A DNA stretch of 64,000 nucleotides, taken from assembly GCF_023954305.1 (NCBI RefSeq), contig NZ_JAMLIG010000001.1:930001-994000 (forward strand), given 5' to 3'. The stretch is from Mesorhizobium sp. Its GTDB lineage: Bacteria; Pseudomonadota; Alphaproteobacteria; Rhizobiales; Rhizobiaceae. Below are positions 17,671-27,078 of the stretch, piece after piece; positions within the stretch are counted from its first letter, which is position 1, and each line of letters starts with the position of its first letter. The notes beneath the pieces are model-generated. The model searched no databases and was not told the DNA's origin. It saw only the letters and a program-made list of their open reading frames with translations. The position numbers and the translations under genes are program-made.

Positions 17671-18063
17671 ATGGAACGGATCAGGCAGATTGCGGTCGAA
17701 TGTGTCGGACGTGCCGTGATGTTCGGCTGGCTGGCCATCGGATGCGTGATGGTCGGGTTTTCTTTCGCCCCCGTGTCGTCGTTCCGGTCGGGCGCCGTCC
17801 TCGGGTTGCTGATGGCGCTGGTGCTTTTGTGGCGGGCCATGACCGCGGCGGGACGCAATCCCAAGCACAGCGAAGTCTGGCTTTATCTGGACGAAAACAG
17901 CCGGCCCGCGGAAGCGCATGCCAAGCTGATTTTCGCAACCGTCATGCGCGAAGTCTATGCGCGCTACGCGCAGATCACGCTAGGCATCGCGGTCGGCTTC
18001 TTCGCCGCATCCGTGATGCTTCAGCTGGCGGGTCTGGAGCCCTATTCAGTCCCGGCAGGCTGA
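17671..18063 (+). CDS. Hypothetical inner-membrane protein, three spans
   Basis: A 130-residue protein with hydrophobic segments at about 16-35, 42-58 and 100-120 and a soluble middle containing HSEVWLYLDE. The ATG at 17671 follows GGAGACCCCTG. No family recognised beyond small alphaproteobacterial membrane proteins. It lies between a cell-wall carboxypeptidase and a convergent secreted coiled-coil protein, which hints weakly at an envelope role. Confidence 0.7.
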   Translation: MERIRQIAVECVGRAVMFGWLAIGCVMVGFSFAPVSSFRSGAVLGLLMALVLLWRAMTAAGRNPKHSEVWLYLDENSRPAEAHAKLIFATVMREVYARYAQITLGIAVGFFAASVMLQLAGLEPYSVPAG

Positions 18064-18077
18064 CAATCCCCGTCGCG

Positions 18078-18506
18078 TCAGGTCTTCCCGGGCGATGGAC
18101 TATCCGTCTTGGGCGCAGCGGACTCCTCTTCGAGGTCTTTCACGATGTCGATGAAGCGGCGGAAGAACTTCTCCATGAAGGACAGACTCTGCTCGAACTG
18201 CTCGTCGGTCGGAAGAGCATCCTGGGGCGGCGAGTTTTCGAGAACGGCCAGCCGCTTTTCGACCTCGTCGAGACGACGCGCAAGCCGATCGAGCTCGTCC
18301 TGCCACGCGCTGCGCTCGTCGGCAGCGAGACGGCAAACGAGCTGTCCGGCTCGCTCGCTGCAGAGCGACATCTCGCCGCTGCGGGTGTCCATTCGGACAT
18401 AACCCTGCGGCGTCTTCTCGAGCGTATAGCGGGTCTCGGTCTCCTGCGCGAAACTGGCCGGAACCGTGGCCGCGAGAACAAGTGCTGCAAGTCGGACAAT
18501 GCGCAT
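18078..18506 (-). CDS. Small secreted coiled-coil protein
   Basis: A 142-residue protein with a signal peptide (MRIVRLAALVLAATVPASFAQ, cleavage about residue 21), two cysteines (LCSERAGQLVC) and a heptad-like helix (about 70-100, DELDRLARRLDEVEKRLAVL). AGGAGGAGC lies just before the ATG at 18506. The pattern is shared by uncharacterised alphaproteobacterial periplasmic proteins; function unknown. It is convergent with the small membrane protein, 14 bases apart. Confidence 0.75.
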   Translation of the reverse strand: MRIVRLAALVLAATVPASFAQETETRYTLEKTPQGYVRMDTRSGEMSLCSERAGQLVCRLAADERSAWQDELDRLARRLDEVEKRLAVLENSPPQDALPTDEQFEQSLSFMEKFFRRFIDIVKDLEEESAAPKTDSPSPGKT

Positions 18507-18625
18507 GCGCTCCTCCTGCTCGGTTCGCCATTGATTCACGTCTTTGCGCCGGAAATGCGGTGGACAGGCGGGCGGCCGACCTGACACGTCTTCCGGTCCG
18601 CCAACGCCTCGTCTATAGCCCGGCC

Positions 18626-18970
18626 ATGTCACAAATCATCTACAAGATCGCGCCAAGAACGCTTTGGGACCAGGCGGTCGAAACCGGCGTCTTCGAAGGT
18701 GCGCCGATCGACCTCGCCGACGGCTTCATCCACTTCTCGACCGGCGAACAGGTGCGCGAAACGGCGGCGAGGCATTTCGCCGGCCAGTCCGATCTCCTGC
18801 TGATCGCCGTGGACGACGGCGCCTTCGGCGATGCCATGCGCTACGAGGTCTCGCGCGGCGGCGCGCTGTTTCCGCATCTCTACGCGCCCCTGCCGGTGTC
18901 GGCTGCGCTGTGGGTCAAGAACCTGCCGCTCGGTCCCGACGGCAGCCACATATTCCCGGACGGCACCTGA
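18626..18970 (+). CDS. DUF952 family protein
   Basis: A 114-residue cytosolic protein that matches DUF952 throughout: it starts MSQIIYKIAPRTLWDQA and has DGFIHFSTGEQV and the C-terminal PLPVSAALWV. The family resembles the ADP-ribosyltransferase-like or glutathione S-transferase-like fold proteins often placed beside pyrD; biochemical role unknown. Its stop overlaps the pyrD start in TGATG, so the two are translationally coupled. Confidence 0.9.
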   Translation: MSQIIYKIAPRTLWDQAVETGVFEGAPIDLADGFIHFSTGEQVRETAARHFAGQSDLLLIAVDDGAFGDAMRYEVSRGGALFPHLYAPLPVSAALWVKNLPLGPDGSHIFPDGT

Positions 18971-20046
18971 TGTTCTCGCTTCTCAAGCTCGGCCAGCCGC
19001 TGCTCTTCGCGCTCGATCCGGAGCGAGCGCATCACGTCTCGATCGCGGCGCTAAGGGCGGGCGTTCCGCTGACACCCTGTCCGAAAGCCGACCCGAAGCT
19101 CGCGGTCGACCTCGCCGGGCTGCGTTTCCCCAATCCGCTCGGCATGGCTGCCGGCTACGACAAGAACGGCGAGGTGCCCGACGCGTTGCTGCGGCTCGGC
19201 TTCGGTTTCGCCGAAGTCGGCACGGTGACACCCTTGCCGCAGCCGGGCAATCCGAAGCCGCGCATCTTCCGCCTGATGAGCGATCGCGCCGTGATCAACC
19301 GTCTGGGCTTCAACAATGAAGGGCATGTCGCCCTGGCAGAAAGGCTGGCGAAACGGCGGGGTGGCGGGATCGTCGGCGTGAACATCGGCGCGAACAAGGA
19401 TTCGTCCGACCGGATCGCCGACTACGAGGCAGGCGTCCGCATCTTTGCAAAGACGGCATCCTACCTTACCGTCAACATCTCCTCGCCCAACACGCCCGGC
19501 CTGCGGGCGCTGCAGGGCCGGGAAGCGCTGGCCGAGCTTTTAGCGCGCGTGCTCGCGGCGCGCTCGGAAACCGGTTCGGCGGTTCCGATCTTCCTCAAGA
19601 TCGCGCCCGACCTCGTCGATGCGGATCTCGACGACATCGCAGCCGAGCTGCTGACCCAGAAACTCGACGGCCTGATCGTGTCCAACACGACGCTGTCGCG
19701 CGCTGGGCTGCAGGACAGGCGGACTGCGCAGGAAGCCGGCGGCCTGTCGGGACGCCCCCTCTTCCGCCGTTCGACCGCTATGCTCGCGCGGATGCGGACG
19801 CGGCTCGGCCGCGATTTCCCGCTGATCGGCGTCGGCGGCGTCGATTCGCTTGAATCCGCGCTGGATAAGATCCGCGCCGGAGCCGATCTGCTGCAGCTCT
19901 ACACGGGCATGGTCTATGCCGGCCCGGGCCTGCCGGGCGAGATCGTCAGGGGATTGTCGCGGTTCGTCGCGAAAGAGGGTCTCGCCTCGATCCGCGACAT
20001 CCGTGACAGTGGCACCGAGCGCTGGGCCTCGACCGACATCGACTAG
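18970..20046 (+). CDS. pyrD: Dihydroorotate dehydrogenase (quinone), class 2
   Basis: A 358-residue FMN enzyme for the fourth step of pyrimidine synthesis, passing electrons to quinone at the inner membrane. The N-terminal amphipathic helix (FSLLKLGQPLLFALDPERAHH) marks class 2, the catalytic serine is in NISSPNTPGL (about 178), and FMN phosphate binding is at IGVGGV and QLYTGMVY near the C-terminus. It is the second gene after DUF952 and convergent with a MATE exporter, ending four bases inside it. Confidence 0.96.
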   Translation: MFSLLKLGQPLLFALDPERAHHVSIAALRAGVPLTPCPKADPKLAVDLAGLRFPNPLGMAAGYDKNGEVPDALLRLGFGFAEVGTVTPLPQPGNPKPRIFRLMSDRAVINRLGFNNEGHVALAERLAKRRGGGIVGVNIGANKDSSDRIADYEAGVRIFAKTASYLTVNISSPNTPGLRALQGREALAELLARVLAARSETGSAVPIFLKIAPDLVDADLDDIAAELLTQKLDGLIVSNTTLSRAGLQDRRTAQEAGGLSGRPLFRRSTAMLARMRTRLGRDFPLIGVGGVDSLESALDKIRAGADLLQLYTGMVYAGPGLPGEIVRGLSRFVAKEGLASIRDIRDSGTERWASTDID

Positions 20047-21392
20047 GCGAACGCCCCGGCCACTCGGCCCGGCAGCAGCGCCAGCAGGCTGATCCCGCGC
20101 ACCAGCAGGAAGATGTGCAGCGCGATCCACAGGCCGTGATTGCCGAAAAATTGCGGCAGCACCAGCAGAGCCGCGAGAAAAGCGGCGAACGACAGGAGCA
20201 TCATGTTGCGCATGGCGTTCGACCAGGTCGCCCCGATGTAGACGCCGTCCATCTGGAAGGCGAGCACGCCGGTCAGCGCCGTCAGCGCGGCCCAGGGGAG
20301 ATAGAGCGCCGCCACGGCGCGGACGTCGGGCGCGGTCGTGATGACCGCGATGATGCGGTCGCCAAACGCAAGGAACAGCAGCGCGACGACGGCGGCGGTG
20401 CCGAAGCCCCAGGTAGCGGTGAGCCATAAGGTGCGCCGCAACGCCGGCTCCTGGCGCGCGCCGATCGAGCGGCCGGTGAGCTGCTCGGCGGCGGTGGCAA
20501 ATCCGTCGAGAAAGTAGCCCGCGACCAGGAAAAAGTTCATCAGCACGGCATTGGCCGCGAGCGTCAGCGTTCCGAGCTGCGCACCTTGCCGGGTCAACAA
20601 TGCAAAGGCGCCGACCAGCACGAAGGAACGAATCATGATGTCTAGGTTGAGCGCCAGTGTGCGCAGGATCGGCGACAGCGCCAGCAAATGTGCCAGGCGC
20701 ATGCGCGGCTGGCCGGCAAAGCGCCGGACGAGGAACGCCATCCCGGCGAGGAAGGCGATCGTCTCGCCGAGCACCGTGCCCCAGGCCACACCGGCCACGC
20801 CCCATTCGAGCATCAGGCCGAGCCAGATCGACATCGCGATGTTGATGCCGTTGAGCAGGAGCTGCAGCGCGAGGCTGAGGCCGGCCTCGCCGCGTCCGAG
20901 CAGATAGCCGAGGATGGCATAGTTGGCGAGCGCCAATGGAGCCGAGACCAGCCGGACCGTGACATAGGAGGCCATGGCCTGCGTCACGGCCGGCTCGCCG
21001 CCGATGAAGCGGCCGCCCGCGGCGGCAACCAGCGGCGCGGCGGCGAGCAGAGTAAGCCCAGCCAGGATCGCCAATACGGCGGCGCGCCAGAAATGGACCT
21101 GCTCGTCCGCAATGTCGCCGCGGCCGAAAGCCTGTGCCACCAGCCCGGTCGTGCCCGAGCGCAGGAAGTTGAAGGTGGCGAAGACCAGATCGAAGACGAT
21201 AGCGCCCGCGGCGAGACCACCGAGCATCGCCGCATCGCCGAACTGGCCGATGACGGCTGTGTCGACCAGACCCAGCAGCGGGGTCGTGAGATAGGCCAGC
21301 ATCATCGGCAGGGCGATCGACAGGACGAGCGTGTTCGTCACCTCGATCCTGGGGGTTGCGGACCTTTCCGGATGATGAATGTCGTGCGGCAT
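20043..21392 (-). CDS. MATE-family efflux transporter (DinF-like)
   Basis: About 449 residues with twelve hydrophobic spans arranged as two homologous halves; the first half carries LALPMMLAYLT-type TM1 and AVIGQFGDAAMLGG typical of DinF/MATE. The family exports organic cations or drugs in exchange for H+ or Na+. Start uncertain: ATG 21392 begins close to family homology, while GTG 21434 has a better upstream AAAGGGC. Transcribed alone, convergent with pyrD. Confidence 0.85.
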   Translation of the reverse strand: MPHDIHHPERSATPRIEVTNTLVLSIALPMMLAYLTTPLLGLVDTAVIGQFGDAAMLGGLAAGAIVFDLVFATFNFLRSGTTGLVAQAFGRGDIADEQVHFWRAAVLAILAGLTLLAAAPLVAAAGGRFIGGEPAVTQAMASYVTVRLVSAPLALANYAILGYLLGRGEAGLSLALQLLLNGINIAMSIWLGLMLEWGVAGVAWGTVLGETIAFLAGMAFLVRRFAGQPRMRLAHLLALSPILRTLALNLDIMIRSFVLVGAFALLTRQGAQLGTLTLAANAVLMNFFLVAGYFLDGFATAAEQLTGRSIGARQEPALRRTLWLTATWGFGTAAVVALLFLAFGDRIIAVITTAPDVRAVAALYLPWAALTALTGVLAFQMDGVYIGATWSNAMRNMMLLSFAAFLAALLVLPQFFGNHGLWIALHIFLLVRGISLLALLPGRVAGAFA

Positions 21393-21481
21393 GGGCGGGA
21401 TCTGCCCGGCTGCCGCGGAATGCGCAAGGGCCACGTCGCGTAGCCCTTTCGTCCTGCCATGCGCGCCCTATACTCCCGGCA

Positions 21482-22384
21482 ATGCCGCTGCCGATTGTCC
21501 ATCATCCCGACTACGACGCCCAGTTTCCCGCTCATCACCGCTTCCCGATGGGCAAATACCGCCTCCTGATGGAGGCGCTCGCCAGCCGCGGACTTGCGAC
21601 AGACGCGCATCTTCGCACGCCAGCTGCCCCGGAAACGTCCTGGCTGAAGCTCGCCCACGCGCCCGACTATGTCGACCAGGTGCTGTCCAGCACCGTTCCC
21701 CCCGCAATCGAGAAGGAAATCGGCTTTCCCATTTCCGAAAGCGTCTCCCGGCGTGCCCAGATGGCCGTCGCCGGAACCGTGCTCGCCGCACGGCTGGCGC
21801 TGACGCACGGCATCGCCTGCAACACGGCCGGAGGCAGCCATCATGCGCGCCGCGCGCACGGCGCAGGCTTCTGCACATTCAACGATGTCGCTGTCGCGGC
21901 AAGGTTACTCCTGAAGGAGGGCAAGGTGCTGCGGATCCTCGTCGTGGATGTCGACGTGCACCAGGGAGACGGCACCGCCGAGATCTTCGCCGACGACCCT
22001 CGGGTCTTCACGTTCTCGATGCATGCGCGCTCAAACTATCCGGCGCAGAAGGTTCCGTCCGACCTCGACCTGGCGCTCGCGGACGGGACGGGGGACGAGG
22101 CCTACCTGCAGCGGCTGGCGGCGGTGCTGCCGGTGCTTCTTGAATATTCGCGCCCGGACATCGTTTTCTACAATGCCGGCGTCGATCCACACCGCGACGA
22201 CAAGCTCGGCAAACTGATGCTCACCGACGAAGGATTGAGACTGCGCGACCGTATGGCGATGACCTTCTTCCGTTCGCGCGGCGTGCCGGTATGCGGCGTC
22301 ATCGGCGGCGGCTATTCGAACGACGTGCCTGCGCTGGCGGAGCGCCACGCCATCCTTTTCGAGGAAGCGGCGCTTTTGGTCTGA
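21482..22384 (+). CDS. Histone-deacetylase-family hydrolase (AcuC/AphA type)
   Basis: A 300-residue zinc hydrolase of the arginase/deacetylase superfamily. Visible active-site parts: GGSHHARR (general-base histidines, about 119-120), zinc ligands in VDVDVHQGDG (about 155-164) and NAGVDPHRDD (about 235-244), and GGGYS near the end. Bacterial members deacetylate acetylpolyamines, acetyl-CoA synthetase or other acetylated substrates; which one here is not determined. The start MPLPIVHHPDYDAQ fits this short subfamily. Confidence 0.88.
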   Translation: MPLPIVHHPDYDAQFPAHHRFPMGKYRLLMEALASRGLATDAHLRTPAAPETSWLKLAHAPDYVDQVLSSTVPPAIEKEIGFPISESVSRRAQMAVAGTVLAARLALTHGIACNTAGGSHHARRAHGAGFCTFNDVAVAARLLLKEGKVLRILVVDVDVHQGDGTAEIFADDPRVFTFSMHARSNYPAQKVPSDLDLALADGTGDEAYLQRLAAVLPVLLEYSRPDIVFYNAGVDPHRDDKLGKLMLTDEGLRLRDRMAMTFFRSRGVPVCGVIGGGYSNDVPALAERHAILFEEAALLV

Positions 22385-22654
22385 TCAGCGGCGCCGGAAG
22401 CTCAGCAGCCGGAGGACGAACCATACCGGGACCACGACCGCCGCGCCGAGCAGGATGTAACCCAGGAACTGGTCGATCGCGGCGAATCCCATGTTCCAGA
22501 GCCGGACGAAGAAATCGCGCACGCCGATCAGAATGTCCCAGGGCGAGAGGCCAAGCGACGCCATGATCATGCCGACGATGAAGGACGCGACGGCGAGCTT
22601 CACCAGCAGGCGCAGCGGGCTGTCGCCGAGGATGCGATTCACGCCGTCCGACAT
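22385..22654 (-). CDS. Small membrane protein, DUF6460-like
   Basis: An 89-residue protein with two hydrophobic helices (about 15-38 and 58-80) around a conserved loop WDILIGVRDFFVRLWN, ending in basic RRR. GGAG lies eight bases before the ATG. It matches small rhizobial membrane proteins annotated DUF6460; function unknown. The stop abuts the stop of the deacetylase-like gene. Confidence 0.75.
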   Translation of the reverse strand: MSDGVNRILGDSPLRLLVKLAVASFIVGMIMASLGLSPWDILIGVRDFFVRLWNMGFAAIDQFLGYILLGAAVVVPVWFVLRLLSFRRR

Positions 22655-22791
22655 GAGCAAGTCTCCGTTACCGCTGGCAGATACGCACGCGGCGCGGGGA
22701 GATCAAGCGGGCGATGCGAACGAATGACGCAACCGGACAATGGCTACCTCGGAAGGGGCTCGCGCTGAGTGGCGCGCTTTCCCAAGGGCGA

Positions 22792-23544
22792 TCAGTCCAA
22801 TCGCCAGGCCCACAGGAAATCACCCCGGTCGATGCGGGTCCGGAAGCCGTTCTCTGCCAGATATTTCTCCAGCGCCGCCCTGTTCTGCGCGGGATCCTTT
22901 CCGCGATGGGTTTCCATTGCGATGGAGCGGATCTTCTTCAGGACAGCGGCCGGGGCCCTATAGAGAATCTCGTATTCGGCGCCCTCGCAGTCCAGCTTCA
23001 GCAAGTCGATCGCATCGAGCCCGAAGCGATCCATCACCTGCTCCAGCGTTTCGCATTCGACGCGCTCCAGCCCGGTTCCCTGCCGATGCCCCAGGACACT
23101 GGCCGATGTGGTGAAAGCGTCCGCGTCCTCGAAGTGCAAATCCAAATAGCCGGTTTCGCCAGCAACCGCCTTGTTCTCGATGTGCCACCTGCGGTCGCCG
23201 AGTTCGTCCGCATATCGCTTCATCAACGAGAAATTTCTGCCGATGGGCTCGTACGAGTATACGCGGGGAGAGCGCAGTTCATTGAGAACGAATAGCGAGA
23301 AATAGCCAACGTTCGCTCCCACATCGACGATGACTGGATTCTCCTTGTCGATGCATTCTTTCGGGACGAAGAAAAAATATCTCGATTCGAAAAAGCATTC
23401 TTTGAACGTGTGCATAAGCATTGGAGGAACACATATTTTCCCCCTCTTCGTTTTGAACGTGAATTCCGTCTTCGGGCTGAATACCTTATGCACGAGGTAC
23501 GACGGCCAGTTGCGCACATGGCGTATCATGTTCAGTGTTCTCAT
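22792..23544 (-). CDS. FkbM-family methyltransferase
   Basis: A 250-residue SAM-dependent methyltransferase. SAM-binding motif I is VIVDVGANVGYFSLF (about 70-84), followed by YSYEP and a post-II segment DLLKLDCEGAEYEIL (about 180-194) diagnostic of FkbM. Family members O-methylate sugars or lipids in surface glycans. Base composition in 23200-23540 is clearly richer in A/T than its neighbours, with runs such as GAAAAAATAT, which suggests recent acquisition. No glycan cluster lies beside it. Confidence 0.87.
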   Translation of the reverse strand: MRTLNMIRHVRNWPSYLVHKVFSPKTEFTFKTKRGKICVPPMLMHTFKECFFESRYFFFVPKECIDKENPVIVDVGANVGYFSLFVLNELRSPRVYSYEPIGRNFSLMKRYADELGDRRWHIENKAVAGETGYLDLHFEDADAFTTSASVLGHRQGTGLERVECETLEQVMDRFGLDAIDLLKLDCEGAEYEILYRAPAAVLKKIRSIAMETHRGKDPAQNRAALEKYLAENGFRTRIDRGDFLWAWRLD

Positions 23545-23668
23545 GGCGAACCACTGATCACGCCTGCGAGCCGCAGACAAGACTGGAAAGAGTCAAAGCG
23601 AAGCTATCGCATTGCCGAAGCGGGAGCGAAGCCAGCGTTCAGCAACACGCGGCACGCTGGCTTCTGAG

Positions 23669-23700
23669 GAAGGGCCTCCGGACCGCGCCGAAGGCCCTTC
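23669..23700 (-). terminator. Hairpin after the first protease gene
   Basis: Nine-base arms GAAGGGCCT (23669-23677) and AGGCCCTTC (23692-23700), 10 bases beyond the protease stop. No T-run follows, so the terminator call is tentative. A second hairpin (GAAGCCAGCG 23628-23637 with CGCTGGCTTC 23655-23664) lies between it and the FkbM gene. Confidence 0.5.
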
Positions 23701-23709
23701 GGGTTCAGA

Positions 23710-24927
23710 TCAGCAATAGGCGGGCGCCGATACGCACGTATCATACATCAGCTTGCCGATATTGCCGGCACCGCGGCCGCCATAGTTGGCCAGCGGGAAC
23801 TCCGCGTTCTGGCCGAACCAGGACGCGCCCTGGACGTTGATGCCGACCGAGGTATAGCCCCAGCTCGTGGTGCCGACGACGATGTTGCGGGCGGTGGTGC
23901 CAGCCCTACCAAGCGAAGCGCTGCCGGTAACAACCGGAGGGGTGCCGAAATTCACCAGCCATGGGCCACCTGACGAACCGCCGGTCATGGCCGAGCCGAG
24001 CTGGGTGTTCCTCAGTTGTTTGCCGTTCGCGCCGGTCAGGGCGATGTATTTGCCGAAGGACTCGCCGCGCAGCATCTGGCGCCCGTAGTCGATTGCGACG
24101 GGATAGCCGATCTGGGTGATCTGGGCGACCCGCGCATTGCCGAAGATCGGCGTGACGATGAAGCTGTAGCCATTCCAGCCGTAGCCGTACCAGCCACCCA
24201 ATGTGGTCCCCGCGTGGACGCCGCCCTTCGGCGCCAGACGGACCGTCGCGATGTCGTTGTTGCAGACGATGCCGATGGCACCCGACTGGCAGGTGTCCGT
24301 GCCGTTGTAGTACGGTGCCGGGATGCGCCAGGTCTGGGCGGAATAGTAACCCCACGGCCCGCCGCCTGCAGCCCAATTCGCCGGATACCAGCGAACCTCG
24401 TTGGCCCAGCCGGCCGCACGCTGGCCATAGTTGTGCACGCAGTGGGCCGCAGTCACGAGGATGCCCTTTTTCACCAGCGACGCCGTGCAGACATACCAGC
24501 TCGAGCCGAAGCGCATCCACAGCTTGCCCGAGAAGCGATACGGGCGGCTGGCGACCGGCACCAAAGCGCCGTTGGTCGTGTTGAAGGGCGCCCCCGTCAC
24601 GGCGACGCGGGCGATGGTGTAGGGCCATTTGAAGCTGTTGCTGAGGCCATAGGCGTCGCTGCCAAATCCGGTGTCGCCGGTCGAGCCGGCCACCAACCCC
24701 GCCGGCGGCGAACCGCCTGTGGATGCGAACGGCATGACGCTGGGCTTCGTGGTCGGAAGACGGCTCAATCCCGGACCGACCGGGCCGGATGCCGACATCC
24801 GGCCGGATGGCGCTCCCTCAACGGTCTGCGGCGCGTTTCCAATCTGTGCACTGCCCGCCTCCGCCAGCAACAACACGGCCCCTATCGCCATCGAGGCGAT
24901 CTTGGTTGGTCGCGACAACCTCGTCAT
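23710..24927 (-). CDS. Secreted trypsin-like serine protease, copy A
   Basis: A 405-residue protein with signal peptide (cleavage after about AGSA, residue 27), a Pro/Ser/Gly-rich propeptide-like stretch to about 95, then a chymotrypsin-fold domain. Catalytic triad: H162 in TAAHC, D225 in NNDIATVRL, S319 in GGSSGGP. Cysteines pair plausibly (147-163 and at the C-terminus DTC..YC). It is a tandem duplicate of the gene at 25505-26719. Secreted, substrate unknown; relatives are annotated as trypsin-like peptidases in rhizobia. Confidence 0.88.
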   Translation of the reverse strand: MTRLSRPTKIASMAIGAVLLLAEAGSAQIGNAPQTVEGAPSGRMSASGPVGPGLSRLPTTKPSVMPFASTGGSPPAGLVAGSTGDTGFGSDAYGLSNSFKWPYTIARVAVTGAPFNTTNGALVPVASRPYRFSGKLWMRFGSSWYVCTASLVKKGILVTAAHCVHNYGQRAAGWANEVRWYPANWAAGGGPWGYYSAQTWRIPAPYYNGTDTCQSGAIGIVCNNDIATVRLAPKGGVHAGTTLGGWYGYGWNGYSFIVTPIFGNARVAQITQIGYPVAIDYGRQMLRGESFGKYIALTGANGKQLRNTQLGSAMTGGSSGGPWLVNFGTPPVVTGSASLGRAGTTARNIVVGTTSWGYTSVGINVQGASWFGQNAEFPLANYGGRGAGNIGKLMYDTCVSAPAYC

Positions 24928-25504
24928 CCTGCCCTCCTGGGTTCGATATTTGTAACGGAACCAAACATACCGTCACACCACGTGATGACAAGAAGAAAAT
25001 CTCAGTATATTGTATAAACGGGCATTTTTCCTCGAGTTACTTTGGATTACATGTTAAATAGCGCAAGCTTCTTCACAATCAATTTGAGTTTAAAAAGAAA
25101 TCGTCCTGTGGCATTTGCTACAAAACATATTTCAAGAAATCTGACAGACTCTCTTCCAAATCAGCGCATCCTTTTTTCGGATCCGTCGGATTCAAAGCGG
25201 ATATTTTCTTTTCAGCGAAGTAGAAACATGCCGTTACGGTAGGTGAACGCGTTACCGAGGCAAAGCCGGCCTCCTGCGCGCGGGTGCGCAGCGAGCGTGT
25301 GGATTCGGAGCGAGGTCGGGTGATCGGAGCGGAGCCGTCGCCGACGAGATCAGCGACAAGGGCATTTCCGGCAACCATAGGGCCATTCTGCCGCAGGCGT
25401 CCTTCGAGGAAGAGCGGCCAGGTGTCCAGACGGTGACGGCATCGATTCACCGGCAGTCTACGGTGAGGGGCGCCGAGCAATCGCGGCGCCCCTTTCGAAT
25501 AGGC
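24928..25504. other. AT-rich intergenic region between the two proteases
   Basis: A 577-base gap. The first 90 bases carry the ribosome site and likely promoter of copy A and resemble the region before copy B (shared TTCNATNTNTAACGG at 24942-24957 and 26735-26749). 24990-25215 is strongly A/T-rich against a GC-rich background. 25230-25440 is GC-rich, with no recognisable gene. A hairpin for copy B ends the gap at 25466-25493. Confidence 0.65.
25466..25493 (-). terminator. Rho-independent-like terminator after protease copy B
   Basis: Ten-base arms AGGGGCGCCG (25466-25475) and CGGCGCCCCT (25484-25493), eleven bases beyond the stop. The short loop GAGCAATC supports a stable stem, but no long T-run follows on the minus strand. 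Confidence 0.6.
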
Positions 25505-26719
25505 TCAGCAGTAAGCCGGCGCCGTGGTGCAGGTGTCGTACATCAGCTTGCCGATGTTGCCCGCACCGTAGCTGCCGTAGGCGGCGTTGGGGAACTCGGC
25601 GTTCTGGCCGAAATAGGACGCGCCCTGGACGTTGATGCCGACCGAGGTATAGCCCCAGCTCGTCGTGCCGACGACCGTGTTGCGGGCGACAGTGCCGGCC
25701 CTACCGAGCGAAGCGCCGCCGGTGACGACCGGGGAGGTGCCGAAGTTGACCAGCCAAGGTCCGCCCGAGGAACCGCCCGTCATGGCCGAGCCGAGCTGGG
25801 TGTTCCTCAGTTGTTTGCCGTTCGCGCCGGTCTGGGCAATGAATTTGCCGAACGAATCGCCGCGCAGCATCTGATAGCCGTTGTCGATCGCGACCGGATA
25901 GCCGATCTGGGTAATGTGGGCGACCCGCGCATTGCCGAAGATCGGCGTCGCGATGAAGCTGTAGCCGTTCCAGCCGTAGCCGTACCAGCCGCCGAGCGCG
26001 GTTCCGGCATGGGCGCCGTTTTTCGGAACCAGACGAACCGTCGCGATGTCGTTGTTGCAGACGACTCCGATCGCACCCGTCTGGCAGGTGTCGGTGCCGT
26101 TGACGTAGGGAGCAGGTACGCGCCACGAATGCCCCGCATAATATCCCCAGGGTCCGCCGCCGGCGGCCCAGTTCGCCGGATACCAGCGGACCTCGTCGGC
26201 AAAGCCGCCGGCGCCCTGCCCGTAATTATGAACGCAGTGGGCGGCCGTGATCAGCACCCCCTTCTTCACCAGCGACGCCGTGCAGACATACCAGCTCGAG
26301 CCGAAGCGCATCCACAGCTTGCCCGAGAAGCGATACGGGCGGCTGGCGACCGGCACCAGGGCGCCATTTGTCGTGTTGAAAGGCGCGCCCGTCACCGCCA
26401 CCCGGGCGATGGTATACGGCCACTTGTAGCTGTCGTTCACGCCGTAGGCGGCGCTGCCGACCCCGGTGTCGCCTACCGCGCCCGCCACCTGTCCGGCCGG
26501 TATCGACCCACCGGTGGATGCGTACGGCATCACCGCAGGCGTCGTGGACGGCAGGCGGCTTAGTCCGGGACCGACCGGGCCCGCGGCGGAAGAACGGGAC
26601 GAGGGAAAAGCCTCGATCGTCTGCGCTCCGTTTCCTATCTGCGCGCTGCTCGGCCCCGCGAGCATGATGGCCCCAACCGCGATCGAAGCGAATTTGGCAG
26701 CGTGAGACAAACCCGTCAT
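25505..26719 (-). CDS. Secreted trypsin-like serine protease, copy B
   Basis: A 404-residue paralogue of the preceding protease, with signal peptide ending about SSA (26), a variable Ser/Pro-rich region (30-95), and a conserved catalytic domain with H161, D224 and S318. CTGGAGG lies before the ATG. The catalytic domains are nearly identical, with a stretch of over 90 bp identical at DNA level (around 26261-26354 and 24471-24564), whereas the N-terminal linkers diverge: this points to duplication followed by gene conversion or strong constraint. Confidence 0.88.
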   Translation of the reverse strand: MTGLSHAAKFASIAVGAIMLAGPSSAQIGNGAQTIEAFPSSRSSAAGPVGPGLSRLPSTTPAVMPYASTGGSIPAGQVAGAVGDTGVGSAAYGVNDSYKWPYTIARVAVTGAPFNTTNGALVPVASRPYRFSGKLWMRFGSSWYVCTASLVKKGVLITAAHCVHNYGQGAGGFADEVRWYPANWAAGGGPWGYYAGHSWRVPAPYVNGTDTCQTGAIGVVCNNDIATVRLVPKNGAHAGTALGGWYGYGWNGYSFIATPIFGNARVAHITQIGYPVAIDNGYQMLRGDSFGKFIAQTGANGKQLRNTQLGSAMTGGSSGGPWLVNFGTSPVVTGGASLGRAGTVARNTVVGTTSWGYTSVGINVQGASYFGQNAEFPNAAYGSYGAGNIGKLMYDTCTTAPAYC

Positions 26720-27078
26720 CCTAAACCTCCAGGATTCAATTTATAACGGCCGGAAAATACCGACGCCCTTGCACATGGCAAGCAAAATCCTCACGTATAC
26801 TGAATTCATGTGTCGATTTCACTCGAATCTTTATCAGTATATGTCGTTATCACTCAAAAAAATTCTCCGAATGATTTTTGACTAATACGAACCTGATAAA
26901 CTCTATTTTTCTGTAATATACTTACATGTTAGGCGGATTTTTACATGTCCCAAGTCTTATTCTCGATTCATCCGGCTGGACGATCAAATCGCGGAATTCT
27001 ATGAGGCGAAGTAAAGAGATCGCCGCGAACGGTCGACGGCCACTGGGGGGCAAGGCGCAGCTGCGTCATATGGGCCGA
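26720..27078. other. AT-rich intergenic region between protease copy B and tRNA-Gly
   Basis: A 359-base gap. 26720-26800 is the control region of copy B, similar to that of copy A. 26810-26960 is strongly A/T-rich (for example TGATTTTTGACTAATACG). The final 100 bases next to the tRNA return to high GC. No gene, integrase fragment or recognisable copy of the tRNA 3' end was seen. Confidence 0.6.
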
